Origin: Merluccius polli
Taxonomy: Eukaryota > Chordata > Actinopteri > Gadiformes > Merlucciidae
Direction: 5' to 3'
Length of the DNA stretch: 64,000 nt
Assembly (NCBI GenBank): GCA_030340625.1
Contig: JAOPHQ010002277.1
Span: 620,001-684,000, forward strand
Positions 45,228-55,626 of the stretch are shown here, one piece after another. How positions within the stretch are numbered: the first letter of the stretch is position 1; the number at the start of each line of letters is the position of its first letter. The position numbers were made by a program, and so were the translations under genes. Below the pieces are notes generated by a model, which worked only from the letters and a program-made list of their open reading frames with translations, was not told the DNA's origin and did not search any database.

Positions 45228-47372
45228 TTCATTTTCGGACACTTTTGTGAAGAGAAAAGTGTCCCACATTTACTCCTTCATTTTCGGACACTTTTGCGAA
45301 GAGAAAAGTGTCCCAAATTTACTCCTTCATTTTTGGACACTTTTGCGCAGAGAAAAGTGTCCCAAATTTACTCCTTCATTTTCGGACACTTTTGTGCAGA
45401 GAAAAGTGTCCCAAATTTACTCCTTCATTTTCGGACACTTTTGTTCAGAGAAAAATGTCCCAAATTTACTCCTTCGTTTTCGGACACTTTTACGTAGAAA
45501 GAAAAGTGTCCCAAATTTACTCCTTCATTTTCGGACACTTTTGTGCAAAAAAGGTGTCCCAAATTTACTTCTTCATTTTCGGACACTTTTGCGTAGAAAG
45601 AAAAGTGTCCCAAATTTACTCCTTCATTTTCTGACACTTTTGTGCAGAGAAGTGTCCCAAATTTACTCCTTCATTTTCGGACACTTTTGCGTAGAAAGAA
45701 AAGTGTCCCTAATTTACTCCTTCATTTTCGGACACTTTTGTGCAGAGAAGTGTCCCAAATTTACTCCTTCATTTTCGGACACTTTTGCGTAGAAAGAAAA
45801 GTGTCCCAAATTTACTCCTTCATTTTCGGACACTTTTGTGCAGAGAAAAGTGTCCCAAATTTACTCCTTCATTTTCGGACACTTTTGTTCAGAGAAAAAT
45901 GTCCCAAATTTACTCCTTCGTTTTCGGACACTTTTGCGTAGAAAGAAAAGTGTCCCAAATTTACTCCTTCATTTTCGGACACTTTTGTGCAAAAAAAGTG
46001 TCCCAAATTTACTTCTTCATTTTCGGACACTTTTGCGTAGAAAGAAAAGTGTCCCAAATGTACTCCTTCATTTTCGGACACTTTTGTGCAGAGAAGTGTC
46101 CCAAATTTACTCCTTCATTTTCGGACACTTTTGCGTAGAAAGAAAAGTGTCCCAAATTTACTCCTTCATTTTCGGACACTTTTGTGCAAAAAAGTGTCCC
46201 AAATTTACTTCTTCATTTTCGGACACTTTTGCGTAGAAAGAAAAGTGTCCCAAATTTACTCCTTCATTTTCGGACACTTTTGTGCAGAGAAGTGTCCCAA
46301 ATTTACTCCTTCATTTTCGGACACTTTTGCGTAGAAAGAAAAGTGTCCCAAATTTACTCCTTCATTTTCGGACACTTTTGCGTAGAAAGAAAAGTGTCCC
46401 TAATTTACTCCTTCATTTTCGGACACTTTTGTGCAGAGAAGTGTCCCAAATTTACTCCTTCATTTTCGGACACTTTTGCGTAGAAAGAAAAGTGTCCCAA
46501 ATTTACTCCTTCATTTTCGGACACTTTTGTGCAGAGAAAAGTGTCCCAAATTTACTCCTTCATTTTCGGACACTTTTGTTCAGAGAAAAATGTCCCAAAT
46601 TTACTCCTTCGTTTTCGGACACTATTGCGTAGAAAGAAAAGTGTCCCAAATTTACTCCTTCATTTTCGGACACTTTTGTGCAAAAAAAGTGTCCCAAATT
46701 TACTTCTTCATTTTCGGACACTTTTGCGTAGAAAGAAAAGTGTCCCAAATTTACTCCTTCATTTTCGGACACTTTTGTGCAGAGAAGTGTCCCAAATTTA
46801 CTCCTTCATTTTCGGACACTTTTGCGTAGAAAGAAAAGTGTCCCAAATTTACTCCTTCATTTTCGGACACTTTTGTGCAAAAAAAGTGTCCCAAATGTAC
46901 TTCTTCATTTTCGGACACTTTTGCGTAGAAAGAAAAGTGTCCCAAATTTACTCCTTCATTTTCGGACACTTTTGTGCAGAGAAGTGTCCCAAATTTACTC
47001 CTTCATTTTCGGACACTTTTGCGTAGAAAGAAAAGTGTCCCAAATTTACTCCTTCATTTTCGGACACTTTTGTGCAGAGAAGTGTCCCAAATTTACTCCT
47101 TCATTTTCGGACACTTTTGCGTAGAAAGAAAAGTGTCCCAAATTTACTCCTTCATTTTCGGACACTTTTGTGCAAAAAAAGTGTCCCAAATTTACTTCTT
47201 CATTTTCGGACATTTTTGCGTAGGAAGAAAAGTGTCCCAAATTTACTCCTTCATTTTCGGACACTTTTGTGCAGAGAAGTGTCCCAAATTTACTCCTTCA
47301 TTTTCGGACACTTTTGCGTAGAAAGAAAAGTGTCCCAAATTTACTCCTTCATTTTCGGACACTTTTGCGGCC
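45228..47372. repeat. Array C: roughly 43 units of about 49 bp with hairpin potential
   Basis: The unit reads GGACACTTTT, a variable spacer (GCGTAGAAAG, GTGCAGAG, GTTCAGAG or GTGCAAAA), AAAAGTGTCCC, AAATTTACTCC, TTCATTTTC. The two decamers are perfect reverse complements, so each unit can fold as a 10-bp stem with a loop of about 6-10 bases. Spacer types alternate, which suggests amplification of multi-unit blocks. Confidence 0.95.
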
Positions 47373-47800
47373 GTAGTAAACACCTCCGGCCATTCCGGCG
47401 AAGTTCTGTTAAAAGTGCCCCGTATTTACTCCAAAGTGCCCCAAAGTGAAGGAGCGTGGCCCCGGGACACCTCCGGCCAATCACGGCGAAGTTCTGTTAA
47501 AAGTGCCCCGTATTTACTCCAAAGTGCCCCAAAGTGAAGGGGCGTGGCCCCGGGACACCTCCGGCCAATCACGGCGAAGTTCTGTTAAAAGTGCCCCGTA
47601 TTTACTCCAAAGTGCCCCAAAGTGAAGGGGCGTGGCCCCGGGACACCTCCGGCCAATCACGGCGAAGTTCTGTTAAAAGTGCCCCGTATTTACTCCAAAG
47701 TGCCCCAAAGTGAAGGGGCGTGGCCCCGGGACACCTCCGGCCAATCACGGCGAAGTTCTGTTAAAAGTGCCCCGTATTTACTCCAAAGTGCCCCAAAGTG
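47373..47800. repeat. Array A-right: about 5 units of 88 bp, inverted relative to A-left
   Basis: The reverse complement of the units matches A-left over the whole 88-bp unit, including GGCCACGCCCC and CGCCGTGATTGGCCGGAG. The last unit ends at 47800 after CCCCAAAGTG, where unrelated sequence begins. Confidence 0.95.
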
Positions 47801-47884
47801 TGACCTCACATCGGGGCACCCGGTTGGGGCACTTGAAATGCCATCTGGTGGCGGTCTCGGGAATGGGTGCCCAGTTGTGGAGAC

Positions 47885-49085
47885 CAAGTCCTGAATCCCT
47901 ATCTATCCCGAAGGTACTGAACCCCTTCCAGACCACCCCTGTCCCTGCCCCCCTCCCAGTCCTGAAACCCCAAAGCCCAGAGAAAAAGAAACCCTGATGT
48001 TTCCTGATACAGGAACCCCACCCTTCCCCACCTCCTCTGATCTAGGTTACCCGGAGTCTGGGGAACCTAGTCCCCCTCCCTACGCACCTCCCGGGAGCGT
48101 CTGTACCCCCGGGGCGCCTCCTACATCCCAGTCCCTGTACCCCTCCCCTTCCAACCCTACATCCCAGTACCCCTCCCCTTCCAACCCTACATCCCAGTAC
48201 CCCTCCCCTTCCAACCCTGAATCCCTTTACCCCTCCCCTGCCAACCCTGAATCCCTGTACCCCTCTCCCTCCAGCCATACTCCCCAGTACCCCTTTCCTT
48301 CCAACCCTACATCCCAGTACCCCTCCCCTTCCAACCCTGAATCCCTTTACCCCTCCCCTGCCAATCCTGAATCCCTGTACCCCTCCCCTTCCAAGCCTAC
48401 ATCCCAGTCCCTGTACCCCTCCCCTTCCAAGCCTACATCCCAGTCCCTGTACCCCTCCCCTTCCAACCCTACATCCCAGTCCCTGTACCCCTCTCCCTCC
48501 AGCCCTACTTCCCAGTATCCCTCTCCTGCCAACCCTGAATCCCTGAACCCCTTCCGTACTAACCCAGTAACCCCACACCCCTCCCTCACCAACCCCGAAC
48601 CCATACCTGCCCCTGGAGGGGGCCCTGTCAGGGGACCCATGATCGATTACTGCGAAGTTTATGACTGTGGACCGAGACCAGAGGCCAGGAAGAAGCAGCC
48701 AGGGCCCTATGCTGTCCAAGTCCCTGCCACCGTGGTGGGGGATCCCAGAGCATTCGCCCCTGTAGCAGTGACCTGGGGAACCCCGGGAGGACCCACCAGG
48801 GTGGTGATAGAGGGACCCTGCCCCGGACCCCAACCGGTCCCCAGGAAGGAGACCCCCATGAATCCAGAAGAAGAGACTGAACTCATCAGTTTCGAGGAAG
48901 AGGAGCTGTTCCCGCCACCACGTGAAGACAGACGGCAGAGGGGGAGAGGAGGAAGAAGAAGCCACCAGAGCGGCCGAAAGCGACCCTACGACAGAGATGC
49001 CGGCTGCCGTGAGACGCCTCCCCCAGGTCCAAGACATTACCCAGAACCTCCCCCGGTGGTTCAGCCCGAATCTTGGACCAGGTCC
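47885..49085 (+). pseudogene. ERV-C gag, C-terminal part
   Basis: Gag forms the retroviral core. The main frame (47997-49286) opens after a frameshift from 47885-47996. It has a PPPY motif near 48075-48090, the late-domain sequence used by retroviruses to recruit NEDD4-type ligases. It is followed by about a dozen Pro/Ser repeats (YPSPSNP type, 48125-48545) and a Glu-rich then Arg-rich tail, which may bind RNA. No matrix or capsid domain is visible. The frame fuses directly with integrase-like sequence at about 49130, so protease, reverse transcriptase and RNase H are deleted. Confidence 0.65.
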
Positions 49086-49129
49086 CACGCCAAGGCCACT
49101 TTCTCTTCGACAAACATCCCTGACGGCCG

Positions 49130-50245
49130 GCCAACAATCACCACCAGAGCACTAACTCTGATGATCCACTCTGAACACTCCCGGGGACACCAAGGCCCCC
49201 CGAGTAACCATCCACCCCATAGACAGTCTCTACTATCACCCCCACATCTTGATAATCCAGAACTGCATTCCCTGCCAGCTCCATAACCCCCAGAAAGGGA
49301 TACCTCGCCCCCCAGGGAAATTCCCAGTTCCCCAACTACCCTTTCAAGAGATATGCATTGACTACACAGATATGGGACGGGACCTGAGGGTGGGGGGGTA
49401 TCGATACCTTTTAGTGATAGTGTGTCGATTCTCAGGATGGGTAGAGGCTTATCCTACTAAGAAAGAAGATGCCGAATCAGTAGTTAGAATACTAACACGA
49501 GATTGTGCCCCGATGGGGGTACCCAAAAGTAATCGCGTCAGACAATGGCACTCACTTTGCTAATGCCCTGGTAACCAAGGTAGAAGAAGGGTTAGGGATA
49601 GCTCACCGATATGGATCGGTGTACCACCCCCAGAGCCAGGGATTAGTAGAACGAGCAAACTTGTCACTCAAACAGACTCGCGACGAACAGTGTCAACTAT
49701 GGCCAAAGACGATGTAGTAACGGCCATAGCTGAATACAAAAAGATGTCATGGTTGTCAGCACTCCCACTCGCGCTAATGGCCGTCAGAGCAGCCCCTCAG
49801 GCCAGAACGGGGCTATCCCCGTTTGAACTCATTACAGGGAGACCTATGCCAGGGCCATACACACCAGTAGAACCCTTATCAGACCAGTTAGAAGATCAAC
49901 TGTTTAGGTACTGCACTGCCCTAACCCAAGCAACCCAAGATTTACACTTCCAGGTGACGACCACTCCGGAAAAGAAAGAGGCGAGCCCGGGGGTCCAACC
50001 AGGAGAGTGGGTGTGGGTCAAGGCTGCCAAACGAGCCTTCCCGGGGCCCAGGTGGAAAGGCCCCTACCAGGTCCGGCTGGCCACCCCCTTCTCAGCCGCT
50101 CTCGACACCCCACACGGCCGGAGGTGGCACCACCTGACCCGACTCCGGAAGGCCGACACCCCTGGCACCGATAGTCTACACGACACCAGCCGCCGCCTCC
50201 AGGACACCGCCAGAGAAGAACCCGGAGATCCAGACCAGGGTCACC
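49130..50245 (+). pseudogene. ERV-C integrase
   Basis: Frames 49249-49563, 49505-49717 and 49690-50286 together hold the CIPCQL zinc-domain end, the catalytic Asp in IDYTDM, Asp in SDNGTHF and Glu in HPQSQGLVER. They also hold the C-terminal domain with PGPRWKGPYQV and WHHLTRL. Two frameshifts (near 49530 and 49700) and the missing N-terminal histidines make it inactive. Similarity to ERV-B integrase is evident at the same motifs. Confidence 0.8.
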
Positions 50246-52443
50246 ATGGCTCCCCGGCCCCGTCCACCCCCCCTAATCTGCACTAGCAAGTGGGAAACCG
50301 TGGGAACCATCGCTGCGGGCTGTTTCCTCGTGATAGGATGGATCATGGTCCTGGTGGGATCCCTCTCCAGGGGCAGGGGAACACCCAGCTTCATTATCCC
50401 CGACAACACCACCCCCGGAGACCAGCCCCTGGCTACGACCCCACCTTTCCCGAAGACCGCCCCCTTCTGACTGAGACATCTGAGATGGCGACGACAAGTA
50501 GGCCCCGCCAAAGATCCTGGCGAAGACGCCTGCATGAAAAAGTATGGAGGAATTACCCTGGACTACATCCTGGGCAGCAGTACGGTATTCAAGTTTGACC
50601 TGGTTGATGTCATAAACTGTGTCGGAAACCCGTCTGCCTGGAAAGACTATGAGGTATATCTGTGTGATAGCTATCCTAGTTTTGTGGGAAATCCCGGCAT
50701 ATTCCCACGCCGCGTGGGGTGTGGTGGTTGGGATACATTGTTGTGGGGAACGGGATCACTTCGTGAGGGGGGCGGATACATTAAAGAACGACCCCGGTAT
50801 GCGAGAACCCACCTATTCCAAAAAGCGGGATCAGTCGCACGTACCCATACCAGAGGAGGGGTAGATATATTCCTCACACTAGAAAAGGTCACCTCAAATC
50901 CCTACGTCAAAGAAACCGCGGCATGTGGGAAAGAAAACAATACGTTGTATCTTGCGTTCGGAGTGGTTCAAACCGGAATCGACCCTACCGGCCTAATTAA
51001 AATACGATTGTTAAATCCCCCTGTCTCTAAAAATAAAACGAGTTCTCGGGGTTCCAGGAAAAAGAACACCTCTCCCCCTCTCCAAAGTAAAGGGGCCCCT
51101 CCCAGACACGGGGTGTCCACCTTTAACCTCGACACTATGGGAACCGCAGACACGATTCTCCTGATGACCAACGGCCCCTCCAATAATCAATGGTTAAGAT
51201 GGATAATAGCATCGGCTCGGGGGGTGGGTATGGAAGATTGCGTAGCTTGCGCGGCAGCTAGGCCCCTCTTAGTCAGCACCCCCATTAGCATGAATCCAGC
51301 AACCGACGCGGTAGGGAGCCGATGTGCCATAGCCCTCTTTATGAAGAAAGACCCAGCGAACTGCGCCACCCTGAGTAGTGTGTTCCCTCCTGGACTAAAC
51401 AATTCTATTGCCCCCGCGTTCAAAATAGGAGGTAGCAACTATACTTGCCTTCAGCGCGATAGAGATGAGTCAGGAAATACTAAGTCTGTCGGGAAACTAG
51501 CGCAGAACCTTTGTGCCACGACCATCAACGTAACTACGTGGAAGAATGTCACCCGGCTTAACATAGGGTGGAAGGACCTGTATTGGCTGTGTGGTCCAAA
51601 TACTCTACTGCTAACCTTACCCTCGACCTGGAATGGTAGATGTACTCTAGTCAGATTGGTCGTTCCTATAACCATGGTCGGACCAACAGAGATTGCCGCA
51701 ATTGCCACCAAAGAAGGTAGAAAGAAGCAGAATGCCGGTAGCGAATGGGATGCCGCCGACCGAGATACATGGATCGATAGCATAGGAGTCCCTCGCGGAG
51801 TCCCCAACGAGTTCAAATTAGTAGACCAAATCGCGTCCGGATTCGAGAACCTCCCCATAATATCTGCCTTGTTCCCCGTAACCCCTAACAAAAATATCGA
51901 CCGTTACAATGTTTTACATTACATTACAATGTGCAGAAGTTATCAAACCGGACCAGAGACGCCGTTACGGGTCTCTCCGAACAGTTAGTAGCTACATCCC
52001 TGATGGCGTTCCAAAACCGACTGGCACTAGACATGCTCCTAGCTGAAAAGGGTGGGGTATGTGCCATGTTTGGAGACCAATGCTGTACGTTCATTCCCAA
52101 TAATACCGCTCCAGATGGTTCTGTCACTAAGGCCTTAGCAGGGTTGAGAGCCCTCTCCAACCAGATGGCTGAGGACTCTGGAGTGGAGAACCCCCTTGAG
52201 GAGTGGTTTACAGGAATTTTTGGGAAATGGAAAGCATTCATGATGTCACTGTTTATGTCTGTCGCCGTATTCTCCGCCATTTTGATTACATGCGGGTGTT
52301 GTGGCATACCTTGTATGCGTGCGCTAATTGTAAAACTAATCAATCGTGCCATCACCGCTGAAAGTGACAAAAACCTACAGATGCTTCTGTTCTCACCAGA
52401 GGACGAGGAGACCAATGCTTGGGGAAATGTTTATGTGGGGTGA
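50246..52443 (+). pseudogene. ERV-C env
   Basis: The leader (ATG 50246) overlaps the integrase end in another frame and carries a hydrophobic segment of about 20 residues. The frame changes before 50534, where a 484-codon frame covers the surface subunit. It has multiple Cys and N-glycosylation sequons and a CVAC motif equivalent to CIAC of ERV-B. The expected basic cleavage site is GRKKQ, not a canonical furin motif. A frameshift near 51925, beside a TTACATTACATTACAATG repeat, moves to 51931-52443. That frame has the CX6CC motif, a membrane anchor and a cytoplasmic tail of about 45 residues. At least two frameshifts disable it. Confidence 0.8.
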
Positions 52444-52613
52444 TGTGCAAAAATGTGTACCGCTGTTCCTTACTCATAGGCCTACTCCTTACTCAGCCGA
52501 GTTATAAAATCGGGTTGAAAGGAAGCCTATTTTGGTGACCGCCCATGAGGACTGAGCAAAAGGAGGCCATCCCCTGCCCCGCCAAGACATATATTCTATG
52601 CTGTTGAGTGCAT

Positions 52614-52775
52614 AACCAAATGAGCATGATAACCTGAATGATTATATGTTGAAGAATATATGATATAATAAGCATGATAATCTGAATGATTATATGTTGA
52701 AGAATATATGATATGATAAGCATGATAACCTGAATGATTATATGTTGAAGAATATATGATATGATAAGTATGATA
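52614..52775. repeat. Tandem repeat of 47-50 bp after ERV-C env
   Basis: Three copies of a unit with GCATGATAACCTGAATGATT and ATATGTTGAAGAATATATGA, followed by a degenerate fourth. It lies in the 3' untranslated region of the provirus. Confidence 0.9.
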
Positions 52776-53475
52776 ACCCAAGCGATTATGTATTAACAAA
52801 AACAGAGATTACCTGATAACTGGTTACAACGTCAATAATAACTACCTCAATGATGATGATGATGATGATAATGATGATTGTACATTGATGATTCTATTCC
52901 TACCACGGGTGGATGCGCTCGGAAATTCGAGTCGAGTTGGTTTTTACTCGCCCATAAGGCGGGGTTCCCCCCTCGGCGTGGAGGAGAAATATTTGAGGAA
53001 AAAGCCTATGTGTCCTATTCCCAAAGCAATTTCCCAACATGTGAAAGTGCTCCTGAAGAGCACTTGAGAGGGATTGTTGTTGAAAAATTGGCCCCTGGAA
53101 CGAATTGTTGCTTCATTAGCCCGGACTGTGGATAAAAAGAGGAAGCAATGGACTATTAAAATGCACTCACATAGTGGACAAATGAACTGTCACTGATGAC
53201 TAAAGAATTACACACACATGATGGACAAAGTGCATGTCTTTAATGTATAGAACAGGTGACATAAGTAGTACACGTGGCAGACAACGCACATGTCTGCAAT
53301 AAACTAACTTAAATTGCACGTACATAGCGGGCAAAGTACATGGCACTGAATTTGACCCCCCTGTAAAACTAGGAACTGAAACCAGACAACAGAAAAGGCC
53401 TGCAATAAAGACTTCACCCCGATAACCTCCATCTGGAACACCAATAGGGAAGAGACACCTCATGATACAGCTGAA
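52776..53475. other. ERV-C 3' untranslated region
   Basis: No credible gene. A (GAT)n run lies at about 52850-52880. Short frames at 52878-53135 have no motif. The repeated GGACAAAGTGCATG / GGGCAAAGTACATG blocks at 53222 and 53330 are a diverged duplication. Confidence 0.5.
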
Positions 53476-53715
53476 CTGAGGGGAAGGGGGGGGTCGACAC
53501 CGGCGAGTGAAACTGCTGATTATAAAAAGACAGACCTGTACTTCCTCCAGTGCGCTTTTCCGGAGACAGGCCCTGAGCAGGGTTGTCTCAGTTCTCTTGT
53601 GAGCTTTTAGTACTAATCGGTTAAGTGCCCCTCACACTCTGTGCTCAATTGACCAGGTGTTGTAATTTGTAATTGTTGAATAGATCCAGACACATAGGTG
53701 AAACCTCCTTCGTTG
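53476..53715 (+). promoter_or_regulatory. Polypurine tract and U3-like promoter of ERV-C
   Basis: The purine run GAGGGGAAGGGGGGG at about 53477-53492 is a good plus-strand primer site. About 30 bases later TTATAAAAAG (53519-53528) is a TATA box. A GTTGAATAGATCC region near 53670 may be the end of R. No matching 5' LTR exists in the window, so this may be a degenerate 3' LTR. Confidence 0.45.
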
Positions 53716-55151
53716 TACTGGCCTCTTCTCTTTTTTACCATCGTCCGTCTTATTGTTTTTTAACAACATATACCTATTGAAATCATTTAAAATGTGACGC
53801 TGTAGCCTACACCAACACTCATTAAAATACTAATTAAAAACAAACATTGAGTTCTGCTCAGCCAACAGAAAGAAGGCAGAGGCCCGAAAAAACTCTCTCT
53901 CTCTCTCTCCCCCGTCGGTCATTGGTTCGGGGGGGGGGGGGGGGGGGGGGTGCGATCGTAGCGACCGACGGGGGGTGGGGCGATCGTAACGGGGGGGGGG
54001 GTGCGTTACGACCGGATCGATTAAATTGCTAGCGACGTCCATGGTTGGAACTATATTAAAAATCCTGACTGTTGCTTTTGTACTATTAGGGAATAAAGAA
54101 GAACCAAATCACATGTGAATTTGTCTTTTATTTTATTTTTAATCAAAAGTGATTTCGGGTGATTAGGTCCCTTACAGCCCTTCCATCCAAAAAACGTAGC
54201 GCTATGCATAAAGTTTGCTCTGATGTGAGTGCTCGTCCACGGTGTGTGAGGTTGGTGATATATGGCCGGAGAATTTGATTGAGATAAATGATACTGTTGG
54301 ATGAAAAGCAGTAACGTTGGAAAAGATATTCCTCTAGTCAGAATTTCTGAAAATGTGCTTATTTAAAGTGCTGGAGGCATTTTGTGATTAATTATATTGT
54401 ACAACATTTCTAGGGGTATTAAGGGGTGCTGAATCCAAATCTGCTGTATATGACGCTCAAAAATGTTCCAAAATGCCTCAAAATTGAGAAATTCAAAATG
54501 GCCGCCACCGCCAGGCTGAAATCTATTTTTCAATATATCTTTTTGACTAAACAAGGTCCAAACATGAAATAAATGTGCTTTTGTAAGTTTTCCTACATGG
54601 GCAATTCAATGCCATATTCAGATTTGAGAAGTAATGTGAAGAAACTGCTTAGATATGCAAAAATAGTTGTTTTTAACTATGAACTATTATTAACTAATTA
54701 ATAAATAAGTTATTATTATAAATATTATCAGGCTACTTTTACTTAGTTTGTATTATGTTTTGAGGTAAAATGTGTCAAATGTGCTATAATGCACTCCCCA
54801 ACCTTTGCCCTCCCCAATATGACCCCACTCCACCCCCAAGCTTAGCCTCTCACACTTCTCAGAACGGCTGATCGGAAACATAAGACAGCTAACAGGTAAA
54901 GTCATGTCCAGTGTATATTTTCATGTGACATGTTTTCATAAACATCCCAAGGGGATCAATAAAGTTTCTATCTATATATCTATCTATCTATGTAGTTTAA
55001 ATAATTGCAGTATATATTTTAGCATTTTTGATCACTAAAAGAAGACTAACTAGCTAATTTTAGCCAGCTAGTTGCTAGGATTAGCTAATGTTAGTGGCCA
55101 GCTAACATTACTGGCTCAATGAGCTAGCTAAATGAATACATATCAATGTGC
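53716..55151. other. Intergenic with GC-rich and microsatellite patches
   Basis: It includes a CT run at 53893-53908 and a G-run block with CGATCGTAACG motifs (53930-54010), similar in style to 23070-23190. A GGGATCAATAAAGT LINE-like 3' tail followed by (TATC)n lies at 54950-54990, and AGCTAGC-rich sequence at 55050-55130. I see no gene. Confidence 0.5.
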
Positions 55152-55291
55152 AAAGGTTCCCAACCTTTTGACTGCTGAGGCCCAAATTAAATTCTGAAAA
55201 TCTTCCACAGCCCACCCAAACTTTTTGGTGCATAAGTAGGTCAGTGCAATTAGCACGCTAGCGCCATTAGCACGCTAGCGCCATTAGCTAG

Positions 55292-55587
55292 TGTGGTGTA
55301 GTATGATGCCACTGGGGTTCTATGTAAAGGAATGACTCGCTCTGCCAATTTCACCAAGGTTTATTTATACACAATATATATCGTACACACTATAGCGTCG
55401 CCGCGGGCCTAGCTCTGGCTCCGTCGGCAACCCGTGTGTCCAGGTCCGGTTCTCCCGGGTCCAGCACGCTACTGCATTATAAAGGGAGAGAGTGATTAGC
55501 GTCAATGGAACCCAGGTGTGCCAATCACTATCACCCGAGCCCCCTCCACAGCTCCCCCTTGCGGCTGATGCACCACGCCCCCCCACA
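55292..55587 (-). repeat. 3' LTR of the Gmr1-like element
   Basis: 296 bases, with TGTGGTGTAG and CCCCACA at its outer ends on the + strand. It lacks a block of about 14 bases that is present in the other LTR around 60147-60160. Confidence 0.9.
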
Positions 55588-55626
55588 TACCTCCACCGCC
55601 TGATTTAGGCCGGGGACCCATCCGGC

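Larger units (their letters stand above)
34909..47800 (+). mobile_element. Candidate Crypton-like tyrosine-recombinase element
   Basis: The block is 12.9 kb. It starts with an array of 88-bp units and ends with an array of the same unit in inverted orientation. Between them, in order, are three 1.1-kb repeats, the ten-exon tyrosine recombinase gene, a 160-bp array, a 102-bp array and a 49-bp array. The inverted outer units are identical over about 85 bases. Sequence on the two sides belongs to other elements (L2 fragment left, ERV-C gag right). Cryptons are DNA transposons that carry only a tyrosine recombinase and leave no classical TSD. The gene places this block near them, but the arrays are not a feature I know from Cryptons. 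The mobile unit could be smaller than the limits given. Confidence 0.5.

Noticed and set aside
43034..45232. Open frame of 732 codons on the - strand
   Set aside because: It spans arrays D and E. The 34-residue period equals the 102-bp unit, so the frame is open because of repeat length, not coding selection.
45228..47372. CRISPR-like appearance of array C
   Set aside because: The units are contiguous variants without unique spacers, and the sequence is eukaryotic with spliced genes and LINEs. It is a minisatellite.
45216..47449. Many overlapping frames of 70-181 codons rich in FGHF, LLLHF and similar segments
   Set aside because: They are translations of the 49-bp array in several frames, without conserved start, splice or family features.
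34909..47800. Treating the block as a DIRS-type retrotransposon
   Set aside because: DIRS elements also use a tyrosine recombinase and can have inverted repeats, but no reverse transcriptase or RNase H motif was found anywhere in the block.
48042..49088. 348-codon frame on the - strand
   Set aside because: It is the antisense of the Pro-rich gag repeat, which yields Gly/Arg-rich frames automatically.
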